From positions 62,001 through 126,000 of the forward strand of contig NZ_JAAXLK010000002.1 of NCBI RefSeq assembly GCF_012641185.1: DNA of 64,000 nt. The letters run 5' to 3'. The notes beneath the pieces are model-generated. The model saw nothing but the letters and a program-made list of their open reading frames with translations. It did no database searches and was not told the origin of the DNA. The position numbers and the translations under genes were made by a program. Positions 1 through 11,501 of this stretch are shown here, in pieces. The stretch comes from Levilactobacillus tujiorum. GTDB lineage: Bacteria > Bacillota > Bacilli > Lactobacillales > Lactobacillaceae. Positions within the stretch are counted from its first letter, which is position 1; each line of letters opens with the position of its first letter.

Positions 1-211
1 TGAAGTAACCACGGCAGTGCCTTTAACAGATGATCAAAAGACGCAAATCGAGACGTCTTACGCCAAGCGCGTAGGTGCCGATAAGGTTATCTTGACGAGT
101 CAAGTCGATCCTAGTGTGATCGGTGGGGTCATCGTTAAAGCTGCTGACACGGTTCTTGATGGTAGCTTACGAACAAAAATCAATCGTTTACGGCAGCAAC
201 TGCTAGCATAA
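1..211 (+). CDS. atpH: F1Fo ATP synthase delta subunit, C-terminal end (partial)
   Basis: This is the C-terminal 69 residues of the ATP synthase delta subunit, read in frame from base 2; the start lies outside the window. Delta joins the F1 head to the peripheral stalk of the membrane complex. The tail carries the family's conserved [11 protein letters not shown] segment and the [15 protein letters not shown] ending. It stops at TAA 209-211, 30 bases before atpA, in the standard order atpH-A-G-D-C. The truncation is caused only by the window edge. Confidence 0.93.
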   Translation, partial: EVTTAVPLTDDQKTQIETSYAKRVGADKVILTSQVDPSVIGGVIVKAADTVLDGSLRTKINRLRQQLLA

Positions 212-226
212 CGAATTCGGTAATAA

Positions 227-1783
<1,557 letters not shown>

Positions 1784-1813
1784 GATTACTTGAAGGAAGG
1801 ATGGTGAGAAATA

Positions 1814-2713
1814 ATGGCTGAATCAATTCATGACGTTCAACGTCGGATTAATTCCACGAAAGCAACCCGTCAGATTACGGCGGCGATGCACATGGTTTCG
1901 ACCGCGAAGTTAAATAAGATTCAGAAACACGCAGTCGGCTACCAAGACTATGTTTCGAAAGTTAAGGCTGTCGTTATGCATCTTTCACAGTCTCATCTGT
2001 TAGATAATTCCTCAAGTAGCCTACAGTCGAACCGTCCAGTAAAGAAAACCGCATATTTAGTGATCACCTCCGATCGTGGAATGGTGGGAAGCTATAATAG
2101 TAGCGTGCTCCGGGAAACCAATTCGTTCATCAAAGAACGGACACCTAATCCTGACGACTACATGGTGTTAGCCGTTGGGGGAACGGGTGCTGATTTCTAT
2201 CGGAACCGCGGAATCAATGTGGCTTACGAATATCGCGGGGTCAGCGATGTGCCTGAATTTAATGAAGTTCGGGAAATCGTTAAGACCGTTACTACGATGT
2301 TTGATAACGAAGTGTTCGATGAACTTTTCGTGTGCTACAACCACTTTGTGAACCGGATTTCATCCCGTTTTCGGGCTGAAAAAATGTTACCAGTGGACAA
2401 GGAAACCTTGTCTTCTGATGCGGCAAACGATACGCAAGCTGCACCATTAACTGCTGAATACGATACTGAACCTTCTGAAGAAGAAGTGTTGCAGGTCGTT
2501 CTGCCACAATACGCAGAAAGCCTAGTTTATGGGGCGATCTTGGACGCGAAGACTTCCGAACACGCATCAAGTTCTAACGCGATGCAATCAGCCACTGATA
2601 ATGCTGATGATTTGATTGATACGTTGCAACTGCACTATAATCGTGCACGGCAAGCAGCGATCACCACTGAAATCACCGAAATTACTGGTGGTCAGGAAGC
2701 CTTAAATAATTAA
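1814..2713 (+). CDS. atpG: ATP synthase F1 subunit gamma
   Basis: Gamma is the central rotor shaft that couples proton flow through Fo to the catalytic sites in beta. The N-terminal helix with the [20 protein letters not shown] pattern and the C-terminal [15 protein letters not shown] helix are the two ends of the coiled coil seen in all gamma subunits. At 299 residues it is slightly longer than the 285-290 usual in Bacillus. The extra length is an acidic stretch around residues 198-220, between the Rossmann-like core and the C-terminal helix. It follows atpA and precedes atpD with short gaps, each with a good ribosome site. Confidence 0.97.
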   Translation: MAESIHDVQRRINSTKATRQITAAMHMVSTAKLNKIQKHAVGYQDYVSKVKAVVMHLSQSHLLDNSSSSLQSNRPVKKTAYLVITSDRGMVGSYNSSVLRETNSFIKERTPNPDDYMVLAVGGTGADFYRNRGINVAYEYRGVSDVPEFNEVREIVKTVTTMFDNEVFDELFVCYNHFVNRISSRFRAEKMLPVDKETLSSDAANDTQAAPLTAEYDTEPSEEEVLQVVLPQYAESLVYGAILDAKTSEHASSSNAMQSATDNADDLIDTLQLHYNRARQAAITTEITEITGGQEALNN

Positions 2714-2729
2714 TGACGGGAGGAATTAA

Positions 2730-4151
<1,422 letters not shown>

Positions 4152-4164
4152 GGAGGGATTCTAA

Positions 4165-4584
4165 TTGGCTGATAATCGATCAGTATTATCCGTTAGTATC
4201 GTAACCCCAGATGGCCGGGTCTATGAACACGATGGTGAACTCTTGGTCATCAAGACTAAGCTGGGTCAACTCGGGATCATGCCCAATCACGTGCCCGTTA
4301 TTTCTTCTTTGGAAGTTGACGAAGTACGGATTAAACATGATGGTGGAGAAGATGAAGTTGCCGTAAATGGTGGCTTCCTCGAATTCTCTGATAATGTTGC
4401 CACCATTGTTGCTGACAGTGCGGAACGTCAAGACGATATTGACGTCGGTCGTGCCGAAAGTGCTCGTGATCGTGCGCAAGCTGCCATTAAAAAGGCGCAA
4501 GAAGAACACGATGCGGATACTTTGGCGCGGGCAGAAGTCGCTTTGCGACGGGCCATTAACCGGATTAACGTCGCCAATCATTAA
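4165..4584 (+). CDS. atpC: ATP synthase F1 subunit epsilon
   Basis: Epsilon binds the gamma shaft and inhibits hydrolysis. The 139 residues comprise an N-terminal beta sandwich (LSVSIVTPDGRVYEHDGEL, GQLGIMPNHVPVISSL) and a C-terminal two-helix region (about 85-139). The start is TTG at 4165, chosen because a strong GGGAGGG site ends 7 bases upstream and no in-frame ATG fits. It is the last gene of the atp operon and is followed directly by a terminator. Confidence 0.95.
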   Translation: MADNRSVLSVSIVTPDGRVYEHDGELLVIKTKLGQLGIMPNHVPVISSLEVDEVRIKHDGGEDEVAVNGGFLEFSDNVATIVADSAERQDDIDVGRAESARDRAQAAIKKAQEEHDADTLARAEVALRRAINRINVANH

Positions 4585-4601
4585 GCACAAAATTTGTTTT
4601 G

Positions 4602-4634
4602 AGACCATTCTCGCTAACGGGAATGGTCTTTTTT
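4602..4634 (+). terminator. Rho-independent terminator of the atp operon
   Basis: The inverted repeat GACCATTC / GAATGGTC has a loop of about ten bases and is followed by TTTTTT. It lies 18 bases after atpC and closes the operon. Confidence 0.92.
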
Positions 4635-4840
4635 GTTTGCGTAAGAAGGTAAAGTTCGGAAATTCCGATCAGCTTAACGTTTTGGAGAAAAAGGGGGAGC
4701 TCATGAGGAGGAGTGGTTCAGTCTATAATTATTGGTTACACGTCAAAATTTAGCAAATTTTATAAATAACTTATAGTTTGTTCAGTTACATCTATTAATA
4801 AAGTCAAATGTAATATTACAAACGTCGATTTCGCCGGAAA

Positions 4841-4868
4841 TTCAAGGACAGGGACGGTAAATTATGAT
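4841..4868 (+). promoter_or_regulatory. Possible promoter for the DUF1146-murA unit
   Basis: A TATGAT -10 hexamer at 4863-4868 lies 16 bases after a weak TTCAAG -35 at 4841-4846, about 35 bases before the DUF1146 gene. The rest of the 269-base spacer after the atp terminator is AT rich. It holds only a 16-codon reading frame at 4702-4752 with no support. Confidence 0.4.
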
Positions 4869-4903
4869 ATAGTTGGTGAGAATGTTCAGAAAGGATTGAG
4901 TTA

Positions 4904-5131
4904 ATGAAACTTATCGGGCTACAAGGAATCTTAACGATTGTTAGTCATTTAACCTTTATTGCACTGGCTTTTTGGGCAATTTCGGCGTTGCACATCGAAC
5001 GACTAATGTCGGTATATCCACGTCAGGCACAGGTTATTATTGTGATGTTATCGGTGGCGATTGGATATGGTTGTAGCTCGTTCTTTCTGGATTTCATCAA
5101 TAATGTTCGTAATCTGGGCTATTTACTATAG
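4904..5131 (+). CDS. DUF1146 family small membrane protein (YwzB-like)
   Basis: This 75-residue protein has two predicted membrane helices (about residues 8-27 and 43-63) and a conserved C-terminal FFLDFINNVRNLGYLL. That tail and the position between atpC and murA match the DUF1146/YwzB family of Firmicutes. Its function is unknown. An AAAGGA ribosome site precedes the ATG. It is 30 bases upstream of murA and probably cotranscribed, so a role at the envelope is suggested by context only. Confidence 0.85.
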   Translation: MKLIGLQGILTIVSHLTFIALAFWAISALHIERLMSVYPRQAQVIIVMLSVAIGYGCSSFFLDFINNVRNLGYLL

Positions 5132-5161
5132 GCAAGCCCGAAAATTCTTTGGAGGTATCCC

Positions 5162-6469
5162 ATGGAAAAAATTATCGTTCATGGTGGGAACCGCTTAACC
5201 GGTGAAGTCAATATTGAAGGTGCTAAGAACGCCGTGCTACCGATTTTGGCAGCCGCAATTTTAGCACAGGACGGCATCACCCATTTAGCAAATGTTCCAG
5301 TTTTGTCTGATGTTTATACGATGAACAAGGTCCTTCGTTTCCTGAACCTACGCGTTGATTTTAACGAAAAGCAACGGGAGGTCACGATCGATGCGACCCA
5401 CCAAGTCTCAAGTGAAGCACCGTTTGAATACGTTTCCAAGATGCGTGCATCAATCGTTGTAATGGGGCCATTATTGGCGCGCTTAGGGCATGCCCGGGTG
5501 GCTTTGCCTGGTGGCTGTGCCATTGGTACGCGGCCAATTGATTTGCATTTGAAGGGGCTTGAAGCCTTAGGTGCCCGGATTGAACAGCACGATGGCTATA
5601 TTGAAGCTTTTGCTGACCAGCTGAAGGGGACTCACATTTACTTAGACTTTCCTAGCGTTGGGGCAACGCAAAATATCATGATGGCAGCTTGCCTGGCGCA
5701 AGGGACAACGGTCATCGATAATGTTGCCCGTGAACCGGAAATCGTCGACTTGGCTAACGTCTTGAACAAGATGGGCGCGCATGTTCGCGGTGCCGGGACG
5801 GAAACGTTACGGATTGATGGCGTGGAGAAGATGCACGGGACGGAACACAATGTGGTCCAAGACCGGATTGAAGCGGGAACGTTTATGGTTGCCGCTGCCT
5901 TGACTCAGGGAAACGTCCTGATTAAGGATGGCATCGTTGAACATAACAAGCCGCTGATTTCCAAATTACAGGAAATGGGCGCTCAGGTAACCGAAGAGGC
6001 TGCCGGCATTCGTGTAATTGGCCCAGAGAAGTTGGCCCCAACGGACGTTAAGACGTTGCCATATCCTGGCTTTCCAACGGATATGCAACCGCAGATGACG
6101 ATTCTGCAGTTAGCAGCAGAAGGCACAAGCACGATGACCGAAACGGTGTTTGAAAACCGCTTCATGCATTTGGAAGAGCTGCGGCGCATGAACGCGCAAT
6201 TCCAAATCAATGGTCGGACAGTGGTGATGCACGGACCTACTGATTTCAATGGCGCTGAAGTTGCGGCTACTGATCTGCGGGCGGCTGCGGCGTTGGTATT
6301 AGCCGGCTTAGTTGCTGATGGGTATACACAGGTTACCAACTTGAAGTATCTCGATCGCGGTTACTATGACTTCCACAAGAAGTTGACGGCGTTGGGTGCA
6401 CAGGTCAAGCGGGTTGACTTCCCAGAGGATGATACGGTTGTTCTGAAGAATACGCACGTTAAAAACTAG
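5162..6469 (+). CDS. murA: UDP-N-acetylglucosamine 1-carboxyvinyltransferase
   Basis: MurA transfers enolpyruvate from PEP to UDP-GlcNAc, the first committed cytoplasmic step of peptidoglycan synthesis. The 435 residues form the two-domain inside-out barrel. The catalytic Cys that fosfomycin alkylates is present at residue 119 in the [23 protein letters not shown] loop, so the enzyme should be fosfomycin-sensitive. [14 protein letters not shown] near the N-terminus is the PEP/UDP-sugar binding signature. GGAGG precedes the ATG. Many Firmicutes have two MurA paralogues; the position after atpC-DUF1146 is that of B. subtilis murAA. Confidence 0.96.
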   Translation: MEKIIVHGGNRLTGEVNIEGAKNAVLPILAAAILAQDGITHLANVPVLSDVYTMNKVLRFLNLRVDFNEKQREVTIDATHQVSSEAPFEYVSKMRASIVVMGPLLARLGHARVALPGGCAIGTRPIDLHLKGLEALGARIEQHDGYIEAFADQLKGTHIYLDFPSVGATQNIMMAACLAQGTTVIDNVAREPEIVDLANVLNKMGAHVRGAGTETLRIDGVEKMHGTEHNVVQDRIEAGTFMVAAALTQGNVLIKDGIVEHNKPLISKLQEMGAQVTEEAAGIRVIGPEKLAPTDVKTLPYPGFPTDMQPQMTILQLAAEGTSTMTETVFENRFMHLEELRRMNAQFQINGRTVVMHGPTDFNGAEVAATDLRAAAALVLAGLVADGYTQVTNLKYLDRGYYDFHKKLTALGAQVKRVDFPEDDTVVLKNTHVKN

Positions 6470-6482
6470 AAATTATTTATGG

Positions 6483-6505
6483 GCGGCACTGGTTGCCGCT
6501 TTTTT
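6483..6505 (+). terminator. Terminator after murA
   Basis: GCGGCA / TTGCCGC hairpin with a short loop followed by a run of T, 14 bases after the murA stop. It separates murA from the repeat element that follows. Confidence 0.75.
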
Positions 6506-6514
6506 GCTGGACTC

Positions 6515-7108
6515 TAACTCAGTCGCCTGCGGCTGCCAGGGATTCCGCCTGCTGTGGGGACGCTTCAGACTGGAAGTCCACCAGTCTTCTCGCTCGCTTT
6601 GAAGCCACGAGAAACATGTGTCTTCAAAGTCGCCCGTGCTGTAAGCTGGCTGGAAAAATCGCCAGCTAACACCACTTTCACGGCTGGCTCCATCCCTGGC
6701 CTCCTCCGGCTTTGATTGGGTTTTACCACAGCGATGGCTGGAAAACGTGGATATTTAGGACTTTCGGCCGAATCTATAATGATGGTGATAGTCATTATCT
6801 CAGTTGCTTAAGAGCACGCCAGCCGATCAGCAAGGCGAAAGAGGTCACTAGGCTGCCGATTCTTAGAATAGCAAAATGGTATAAACAACCAGTATGGTAA
6901 GGTTTGGGTAAATAGAAATTGATAAGATCTGGGTAGCCGAGAGTGAGCTGAATTTGGACTCAGCCGTGAGATTTTTAAGTGGTTTTCTTGAAAATGGCGA
7001 CTTGAAGACGTGTTTTTCGGCTTCAAGCGAGGGGCAAGACCGTTCTTTGGCTTGCCCCGTCCTGCTCACAGCGTTCCAGTCCAAATTTAGCGAATGGTAA
7101 GGCGGTAG
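6515..7108 (-). repeat. Two-domain structured intergenic repeat, copy 1
   Basis: This is the longest of three copies and is read on the minus strand. Domain A occupies 6933-7106 and domain B 6515-6740, so B follows A in the sense direction, as in the other copies. Visible stems in A are AATTTGGACT/AGTCCAAATT (7078-7087 with 6951-6960), GGGGCAAG/CTTGCCCC (7031-7038 with 7051-7058) and CTTGAAG/CTTCAAG (7001-7007 with 7021-7027). B contains AGCTGGC/GCCAGCT, CTTTGAAG/CTTCAAAG, AGACTGG/CCAGTCT and a closing GCCAGGGAT/ATCCCTGGC pair. The conserved CCCCACAGCAGGCGGAAT block lies at about 6542-6559. The roughly 190 bases between A and B are poorly conserved except for a TGACTATC motif. It fills the murA-mbl spacer antisense to both genes. 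No coding function is supported. Confidence 0.85.
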
Positions 7109-7153
7109 AATTCATCCATGTCGTCTACTTTTCTAGCTAAGCGTGAGAAACCG

Positions 7154-7182
7154 TTTAGAGTTGTGGTAGATTATGGTATAAT
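7154..7182 (+). promoter_or_regulatory. Promoter of mbl
   Basis: A perfect TATAAT at 7177-7182 is preceded by an extended -10 TGG. A partial -35 TTTAGA lies at 7154-7159 with 17-base spacing. The mbl start is 44 bases downstream. Confidence 0.8.
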
Positions 7183-7226
7183 AAAATGTTGAAAATTGGC
7201 ATTAAAAATCAGGAGGACGCATAAGT

Positions 7227-8231
7227 ATGGCGAAAGACATTGGAATTGATTTGGGGACTGCGAACGTTTTAATCTACGTGGTCGGCAAGGGTATCGTATT
7301 AAATGAACCATCAGTAGTCGCAATTGACACGAAGACTGATAAGGTATTAGCGGTGGGCTCCGAAGCTTACCGGATGGTTGGTCGGACCCCCGGCAACATC
7401 CGCGCAATTCGTCCCTTGAAGGATGGGGTCATTTCTGATTTCGATATCACTGAAGCCATGCTCTCCTATTTCATTAATAAATTAAGTGTTAAGGGCTTCC
7501 TATCCAAGCCTAACATCATGATCTGTGCACCGACTAACATTACCGAGATTGAACGGAAGGCCATCATTCAGGCGGCTGAAAAGTCCGGTGGGGCCAAAGT
7601 TTACCTGGAATACGAACCAAAGGTCGCAGCCTTGGGTGCCGGCATGGATATCTTTAAGCCAAGCGGGAACATGGTGATTGACATGGGTGGTGGTACCAGT
7701 GATATCGCCATCTTATCGCTGGGCGATATCGTTGCCAGTCGGTCAATTCGCGTTGCCGGTGACCGGATGAACACAGAAATTGTGAACTACATGAAGCACC
7801 ATCACAACTTAATCATTGGGGAACGGACGGCTGAAACGATTAAGATTAAGATCGGGACCGCTTATCCAGAACCAGGCAACGAAGACAAGACCATGGACGT
7901 ACGGGGCCGGGACTCCGTAAGTGGGATGCCAACGGAAACGACCATTACGGCCGCTGAAGTTGAATTGGCAATCCATGACTCCGTTGAGCAGATTGTCTCC
8001 GCTGCAATGGCAGTTTTGGAAACGACACCGCCAGAATTAGCCGCTGACATCATCGACCGGGGCATCATGCTGACCGGTGGGGGTGCGTTGCTGGACGGTA
8101 TTGATAAGCTCTTCTCCGAACGGTTAACGGTTCCCGTGATCATCTCGGAAGATCCACTGGATAACGTGGCAAAGGGTGCTGGTGTCTTGCTGGAACATAT
8201 GGACACTAAGACGGCTAAGGAAAACAACTAA
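7227..8231 (+). CDS. mbl: MreB-like actin homologue Mbl
   Basis: Mbl forms short membrane-attached filaments that organise the elongation wall-synthesis complex. The 334 residues carry the actin-fold phosphate loops: [19 protein letters not shown] at the N-terminus, MVIDMGGGTSDIAI (about 149-162) and [15 protein letters not shown] (about 275-289). The start [13 protein letters not shown] and the segment FLSKPNIMICAPTNIT resemble B. subtilis Mbl more than MreB. Position after murA supports that, and the true mreB lies at 37754. It heads a unit with yidD and a DUF2969 gene and has its own extended -10 promoter. Confidence 0.92.
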   Translation: MAKDIGIDLGTANVLIYVVGKGIVLNEPSVVAIDTKTDKVLAVGSEAYRMVGRTPGNIRAIRPLKDGVISDFDITEAMLSYFINKLSVKGFLSKPNIMICAPTNITEIERKAIIQAAEKSGGAKVYLEYEPKVAALGAGMDIFKPSGNMVIDMGGGTSDIAILSLGDIVASRSIRVAGDRMNTEIVNYMKHHHNLIIGERTAETIKIKIGTAYPEPGNEDKTMDVRGRDSVSGMPTETTITAAEVELAIHDSVEQIVSAAMAVLETTPPELAADIIDRGIMLTGGGALLDGIDKLFSERLTVPVIISEDPLDNVAKGAGVLLEHMDTKTAKENN

Positions 8232-8258
8232 TAGTCAATTAAAAGGGGGAAACTCGCG

Positions 8259-8552
8259 ATGAAATGGTTACTTACTCAGTTAGTGCGCGGTTATCAGCGT
8301 TTCATTTCACCGCTGTTTCCGCCGACTTGTCGGTATTATCCGACGTGCTCCAACTATATGCTACAGGCTTTGGCTAAGCATGGGGCAATTAAGGGCGGCT
8401 TGATGGGATTGGCCCGGATTTTGCGGTGTCATCCCTTTGTGCACGGGGGCGTTGATCCCGTTCCCGATCATTTCACGCTACGACGCAACGTCGCGGCGGA
8501 ACAAGCCTACCGCAAGGAAATGGGCCTTGATAAACAATCCCCTACTAAATAA
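8259..8552 (+). CDS. yidD: Membrane protein insertion efficiency factor YidD
   Basis: This 97-residue protein has the YidD signature: [24 protein letters not shown], then a [14 protein letters not shown] helix and a PVPDHF tail. Its three cysteines lie in CRYYPTC and LRCHP. YidD is an amphipathic membrane-associated protein that assists YidC-dependent insertion in E. coli. Usually yidD lies near rnpA-yidC; here it is placed after mbl, an arrangement common in lactobacilli. GGGGGAAA precedes the ATG. Confidence 0.93.
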   Translation: MKWLLTQLVRGYQRFISPLFPPTCRYYPTCSNYMLQALAKHGAIKGGLMGLARILRCHPFVHGGVDPVPDHFTLRRNVAAEQAYRKEMGLDKQSPTK

Positions 8553-8564
8553 AGGAGAGTTGGC

Positions 8565-8789
8565 ATGAGTAAACGAGAAAAATCAGTGCAAGTGACGATT
8601 GATGAACAAAAGTTGCCAGATGGGCAAACGATGTCCATCTTGAAGATTGGTCAAGAGACGATCGGAACGGTTAAACCAGACGACGACCGTTTCCAAGCGC
8701 AATTGAATGACGGTGACGTTTACCGGGTTAAGACGGTAGACGAAGGCGTCGAACTGCTCTTGCGGGACTACCACCTTCATCGCGGATAA
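8565..8789 (+). CDS. DUF2969 family protein
   Basis: This is a soluble 74-residue beta-rich protein that matches DUF2969, a family restricted to lactobacilli and relatives and found beside mbl/rodA genes. There is no known function, no membrane segment and no catalytic motif. AAAGGAGAG precedes the ATG. It lies 12 bases after yidD and ends before a terminator, so it is the last gene of the mbl unit. Confidence 0.78.
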   Translation: MSKREKSVQVTIDEQKLPDGQTMSILKIGQETIGTVKPDDDRFQAQLNDGDVYRVKTVDEGVELLLRDYHLHRG

Positions 8790-8806
8790 TAAATTTTAGT
8801 AAAATT

Positions 8807-8844
8807 GGCCGCAGTGGATCGTTAAAGTTCACTGCGGCCTTTAT
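8807..8844 (+). terminator. Terminator after the mbl-yidD-DUF2969 unit
   Basis: Ten-base-pair stem GGCCGCAGTG / CACTGCGGCC with a loop of about 13 bases, then TTTAT. The T run is short, so some read-through into rodA is possible. Confidence 0.8.
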
Positions 8845-8883
8845 ACTTGAGATAATCTTAGTTTGAATTAAGGAGCAATCATT

Positions 8884-10089
8884 GTGGCAAAGAATGCGAC
8901 AGAACAACGGACCGAGACGGATTCTCGCATTGACTGGGGAATTATCTTCTGTGTCCTTATGCTGGCTCTTATTGGGTTAGCATCCATCTATGTAGCTGCG
9001 ACCCACGATAGTGGCGCCACGAGCATCACGTCTGCCGTGGTGTCGCAGTTGATTTGGTACGTCATTGGGACGATAGCGATTATTATTATCATGCAGTTTG
9101 ACTCCGAGCAATTGTGGAAAGTCGCCCCGTTGCTGTATGGTTTAGGCATCTTCCTGCTGGCGGCGGTATTGATCTTTTACAGCCGGGCTTATTTTGCCAA
9201 TACTGGGGCACGGAGTTGGTTTGCCATTGGCCCACTGACATTCCAGCCGTCTGAAGTTATGAAGCCCGCCTTTATCTTGATGCTGGCCCGCGTAGTGACC
9301 GAGCACAATAATCAGAATCCCATTCATACGACGCGGACGGACTGGCTGTTAATCGGCAAGTTGATCTTGTGGACGTTGCCAGTGGCGGTCCTGTTGAAGT
9401 TGCAAAATGACTTTGGGACGATGCTGGTGTTCTTCGCCATTGTTGGTGGGGTGATTCTGGTCTCAGGAATTACCTGGAAGATCATCGCACCGGCTTTTGC
9501 GATCGTTGGTGGGGTCGGGGGAACTGCCCTGGCGCTGGTCACCACCGATGTTGGGCGGAAGATTTTGGAGAAGGTTGGGTTTCAAGCTTACCAATTCTCC
9601 CGGGTTGATACGTGGCTACACCCCTCACAGGATACGTCAAACAGTGGGTATCAGTTGTGGCAGAGTATGAAGGCCATTGGTTCCGGGGGCATCTTTGGGA
9701 CCGGCTTCAACGTCTCCCACGTTTACGTCCCCGTACGTGAATCCGATATGATTTTCTCAGTGATTGGCGAAAACTTCGGGTTCATCGGGGGTTGTGTCTT
9801 AATCTTCCTGTATTTCCTATTGATTTACCAAATGATTCGCGTAACGTTTGATACTAAGAACGTGTTTTATGCCTACATTTCGACGGGGGTTATCATGATG
9901 ATCCTCTTCCATGTGTTTGAAAACATCGGGATGAGTATTGGGCTGTTACCATTGACAGGGATTCCATTGCCGTTTGTTAGTCAAGGTGGGTCAGCTCTGA
10001 TCGGGAACTTGATTGGGATTGGTTTAATCATGTCAATGCGGTATCATTATAAGAGTTACATGTTTAGTCGTAACGACGCGTTTAAATAA
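8884..10089 (+). CDS. rodA: SEDS peptidoglycan polymerase RodA
   Basis: RodA polymerises lipid II into glycan strands together with a class B PBP during lateral wall growth. The 401 residues form about ten membrane helices. The SEDS signature GYQLWQSMKAIGSGGIFGTG follows VDTWLHP and is in turn followed by VRESDMIFSVIGENFGF; the region holds the conserved catalytic Asp loop. The C-terminus has GIPLPFVSQGGSAL. The start is GTG at 8884, supported by AAGGAGC. RodA rather than FtsW is preferred because of the mbl/murA neighbourhood; 15 bases separate it from the next gene. Confidence 0.92.
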   Translation: MAKNATEQRTETDSRIDWGIIFCVLMLALIGLASIYVAATHDSGATSITSAVVSQLIWYVIGTIAIIIIMQFDSEQLWKVAPLLYGLGIFLLAAVLIFYSRAYFANTGARSWFAIGPLTFQPSEVMKPAFILMLARVVTEHNNQNPIHTTRTDWLLIGKLILWTLPVAVLLKLQNDFGTMLVFFAIVGGVILVSGITWKIIAPAFAIVGGVGGTALALVTTDVGRKILEKVGFQAYQFSRVDTWLHPSQDTSNSGYQLWQSMKAIGSGGIFGTGFNVSHVYVPVRESDMIFSVIGENFGFIGGCVLIFLYFLLIYQMIRVTFDTKNVFYAYISTGVIMMILFHVFENIGMSIGLLPLTGIPLPFVSQGGSALIGNLIGIGLIMSMRYHYKSYMFSRNDAFK

Positions 10090-10104
10090 AGGAGAGTATC
10101 TAAG

Positions 10105-10407
10105 ATGGCTGAAATGGTAAAGTATTTTTGGACTAAAGCAGTAGATGACGGTACACGTATCGGTTTAACCACTGAAGGTCAAGACGAATTAGGCACGATC
10201 AAATTTGCTAAATTACCTGCAGTTGGCGACACAGTTAAGAAGGGTGAAAACCTGTTGAGTGTTGAAGCTGATAAGGCCGTTTCTGATATTCCTAGTCCAG
10301 TTTCTGGTAAAGTAACGGCAGTTAACCCAGCGTTAGCAGATGACTATGCTGCTCTAAACGGTAGCGATACAGATGCTGCTTGGTTCGTTGACGTTCAAGA
10401 AGCTTAG
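10105..10407 (+). CDS. GcvH-like lipoyl-domain protein
   Basis: A 100-residue protein with the glycine cleavage H fold: TEGQDELGTIKFAKLPAVGDTV, then VEADKAVSDIPSPVSGKV, in which Lys57 occupies the lipoylation position (usual motif ESVKA). It is shorter than true GcvH (about 125-130 residues) and lacks most of the C-terminal helix. No glycine cleavage or lipoate genes are nearby. By analogy with GcvH-like proteins of other Firmicutes, it may be a lipoyl carrier rather than part of glycine cleavage. It closely follows rodA and ends at a strong terminator. Confidence 0.82.
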   Translation: MAEMVKYFWTKAVDDGTRIGLTTEGQDELGTIKFAKLPAVGDTVKKGENLLSVEADKAVSDIPSPVSGKVTAVNPALADDYAALNGSDTDAAWFVDVQEA

Positions 10408-10421
10408 GCTACGCGTAACTG

Positions 10422-10456
10422 ACCGGTGCGCCCGCAATGGGGAGCACCGGTTTTTT
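10422..10456 (+). terminator. Terminator after the GcvH-like gene
   Basis: ACCGGTGC / GCACCGGT stem of 8 pairs with a loop of about 14 bases, followed by TTTTTT. Confidence 0.92.
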
Positions 10457-10530
10457 AGACTGAAGATTAAAAATTTGACCCACGAATGGTTGCCAGTTAG
10501 GAACGAATCGTGGCGACCATAACTGGTTTC

Positions 10531-10560
10531 TTAGTGCTTTAGCGGTGAGTCGGGTATAAT
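10531..10560 (+). promoter_or_regulatory. Probable promoter of the SPFH-DUF2785 pair
   Basis: Perfect TATAAT at 10555-10560, with a weak TTAGTG -35 at 10531-10536 (18-base spacing), 32 bases before the SPFH start codon. Confidence 0.6.
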
Positions 10561-10592
10561 GGAAGTAGTAATTGGAGAATGGAGGGTGTCAC

Positions 10593-11444
10593 ATGTCAGA
10601 GAAAAATGTGTTTCATATCAACGGCTACTTGGGATTATTGATTGTTTTGGCATTATTTATTGTCAGCGGTTGGATGATTTTTGAAGGCGTGATAGTCCCG
10701 TTAGCCATCGTAGTTGTGATCCTAGCAGCGTTGGCAGCCAGCAGTTTGACGATTATCGGTCCTAATCAGTCAAAGGTTTTGACTTTCTTTGGCCGGTATA
10801 TTGGGACGATTCGTGAGGCTGGTCTGTATTTGACGGTGCCGCTGACGAACAAATCCACGGTGTCGTTACGGGTCCGGAACTTCAATAGCGCGATCTTGAA
10901 GGTGAACGATTTACAAGGTAATCCGGTCGAGATTGCAGCGGTGATTGTCTTTAAGGTTGTGGACACCAGCAAAGCCCTATTTTCAGTTGAGGACTATGAA
11001 CAATTCGTGGAGATTCAGAGTGAGTCGGCTATTCGGCACGTCGCCTCAGAGTACGCTTACGATAACTTTGGCGACCACGCCGCGTTGACTCTGCGGAGTA
11101 ATCCCACGGAGGTGTCCAATCATCTAACTGAAGAGTTGCAGGAACGCTTGGACGTTGCCGGGGTCAAGATTATTGAGACGCGACTCACCCACTTAGCGTA
11201 CGCGACGGAAATTGCATCGGCTATGTTGCAACGGCAACAGTCGCAAGCCATTCTGTCAGCCCGGAAGATTATTGTCGAGGGGGCCGTTTCCATCACCGAG
11301 GGGGCCATTGCCCGGTTGGCTGACGAAACGGATCTAGACCTAAGCGACAATCAGAAATTACAGTTAATTAATAATATGATGGTTTCAATCATCAACGAAC
11401 GGGGCTCACAACCAGTGATTAATACTGGGAAAGTTGAGTCTTAA
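10593..11444 (+). CDS. SPFH/Band 7 membrane protein
   Basis: A 283-residue stomatin/prohibitin-type scaffold protein, typically found in membrane microdomains. Two hydrophobic helices (about residues 9-25 and 30-50) are followed by the Band 7 domain, which starts SSLTIIGPNQSKVLTFFGRY and includes TVPLTNKSTVSLRVRNF. A helical tail contains MLQRQQSQAILSARKIIVEGAVS. The ATG at 10593 is chosen because GGAGGGTG sits 6 bases upstream; a TTG at 10572 has no ribosome site. The partner scaffold or cargo is unknown. It is followed 57 bases later by a DUF2785 gene. Confidence 0.87.
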   Translation: MSEKNVFHINGYLGLLIVLALFIVSGWMIFEGVIVPLAIVVVILAALAASSLTIIGPNQSKVLTFFGRYIGTIREAGLYLTVPLTNKSTVSLRVRNFNSAILKVNDLQGNPVEIAAVIVFKVVDTSKALFSVEDYEQFVEIQSESAIRHVASEYAYDNFGDHAALTLRSNPTEVSNHLTEELQERLDVAGVKIIETRLTHLAYATEIASAMLQRQQSQAILSARKIIVEGAVSITEGAIARLADETDLDLSDNQKLQLINNMMVSIINERGSQPVINTGKVES

Positions 11445-11501
11445 GCGACCAAAGGGCCCACGAGCTCAGAAAAATAAGGATAGACATTGGAGGATAATGG
11501 C

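Noticed and set aside
4367-4753. 128-codon frame overlapping the end of atpC and the terminator
   Set aside because: It runs in another frame through atpC and through the atp terminator, and has no family match.
6565-6795. Open frame on the minus strand inside repeat copy 1 (76 codons), with a similar peptide beginning GMEPAVKVVLAG in copy 3
   Set aside because: The frame breaks in copy 3 after a one-base difference in the hairpin loop and meets a stop at once. The pattern of change keeps stems, not codons, so it is not coding.
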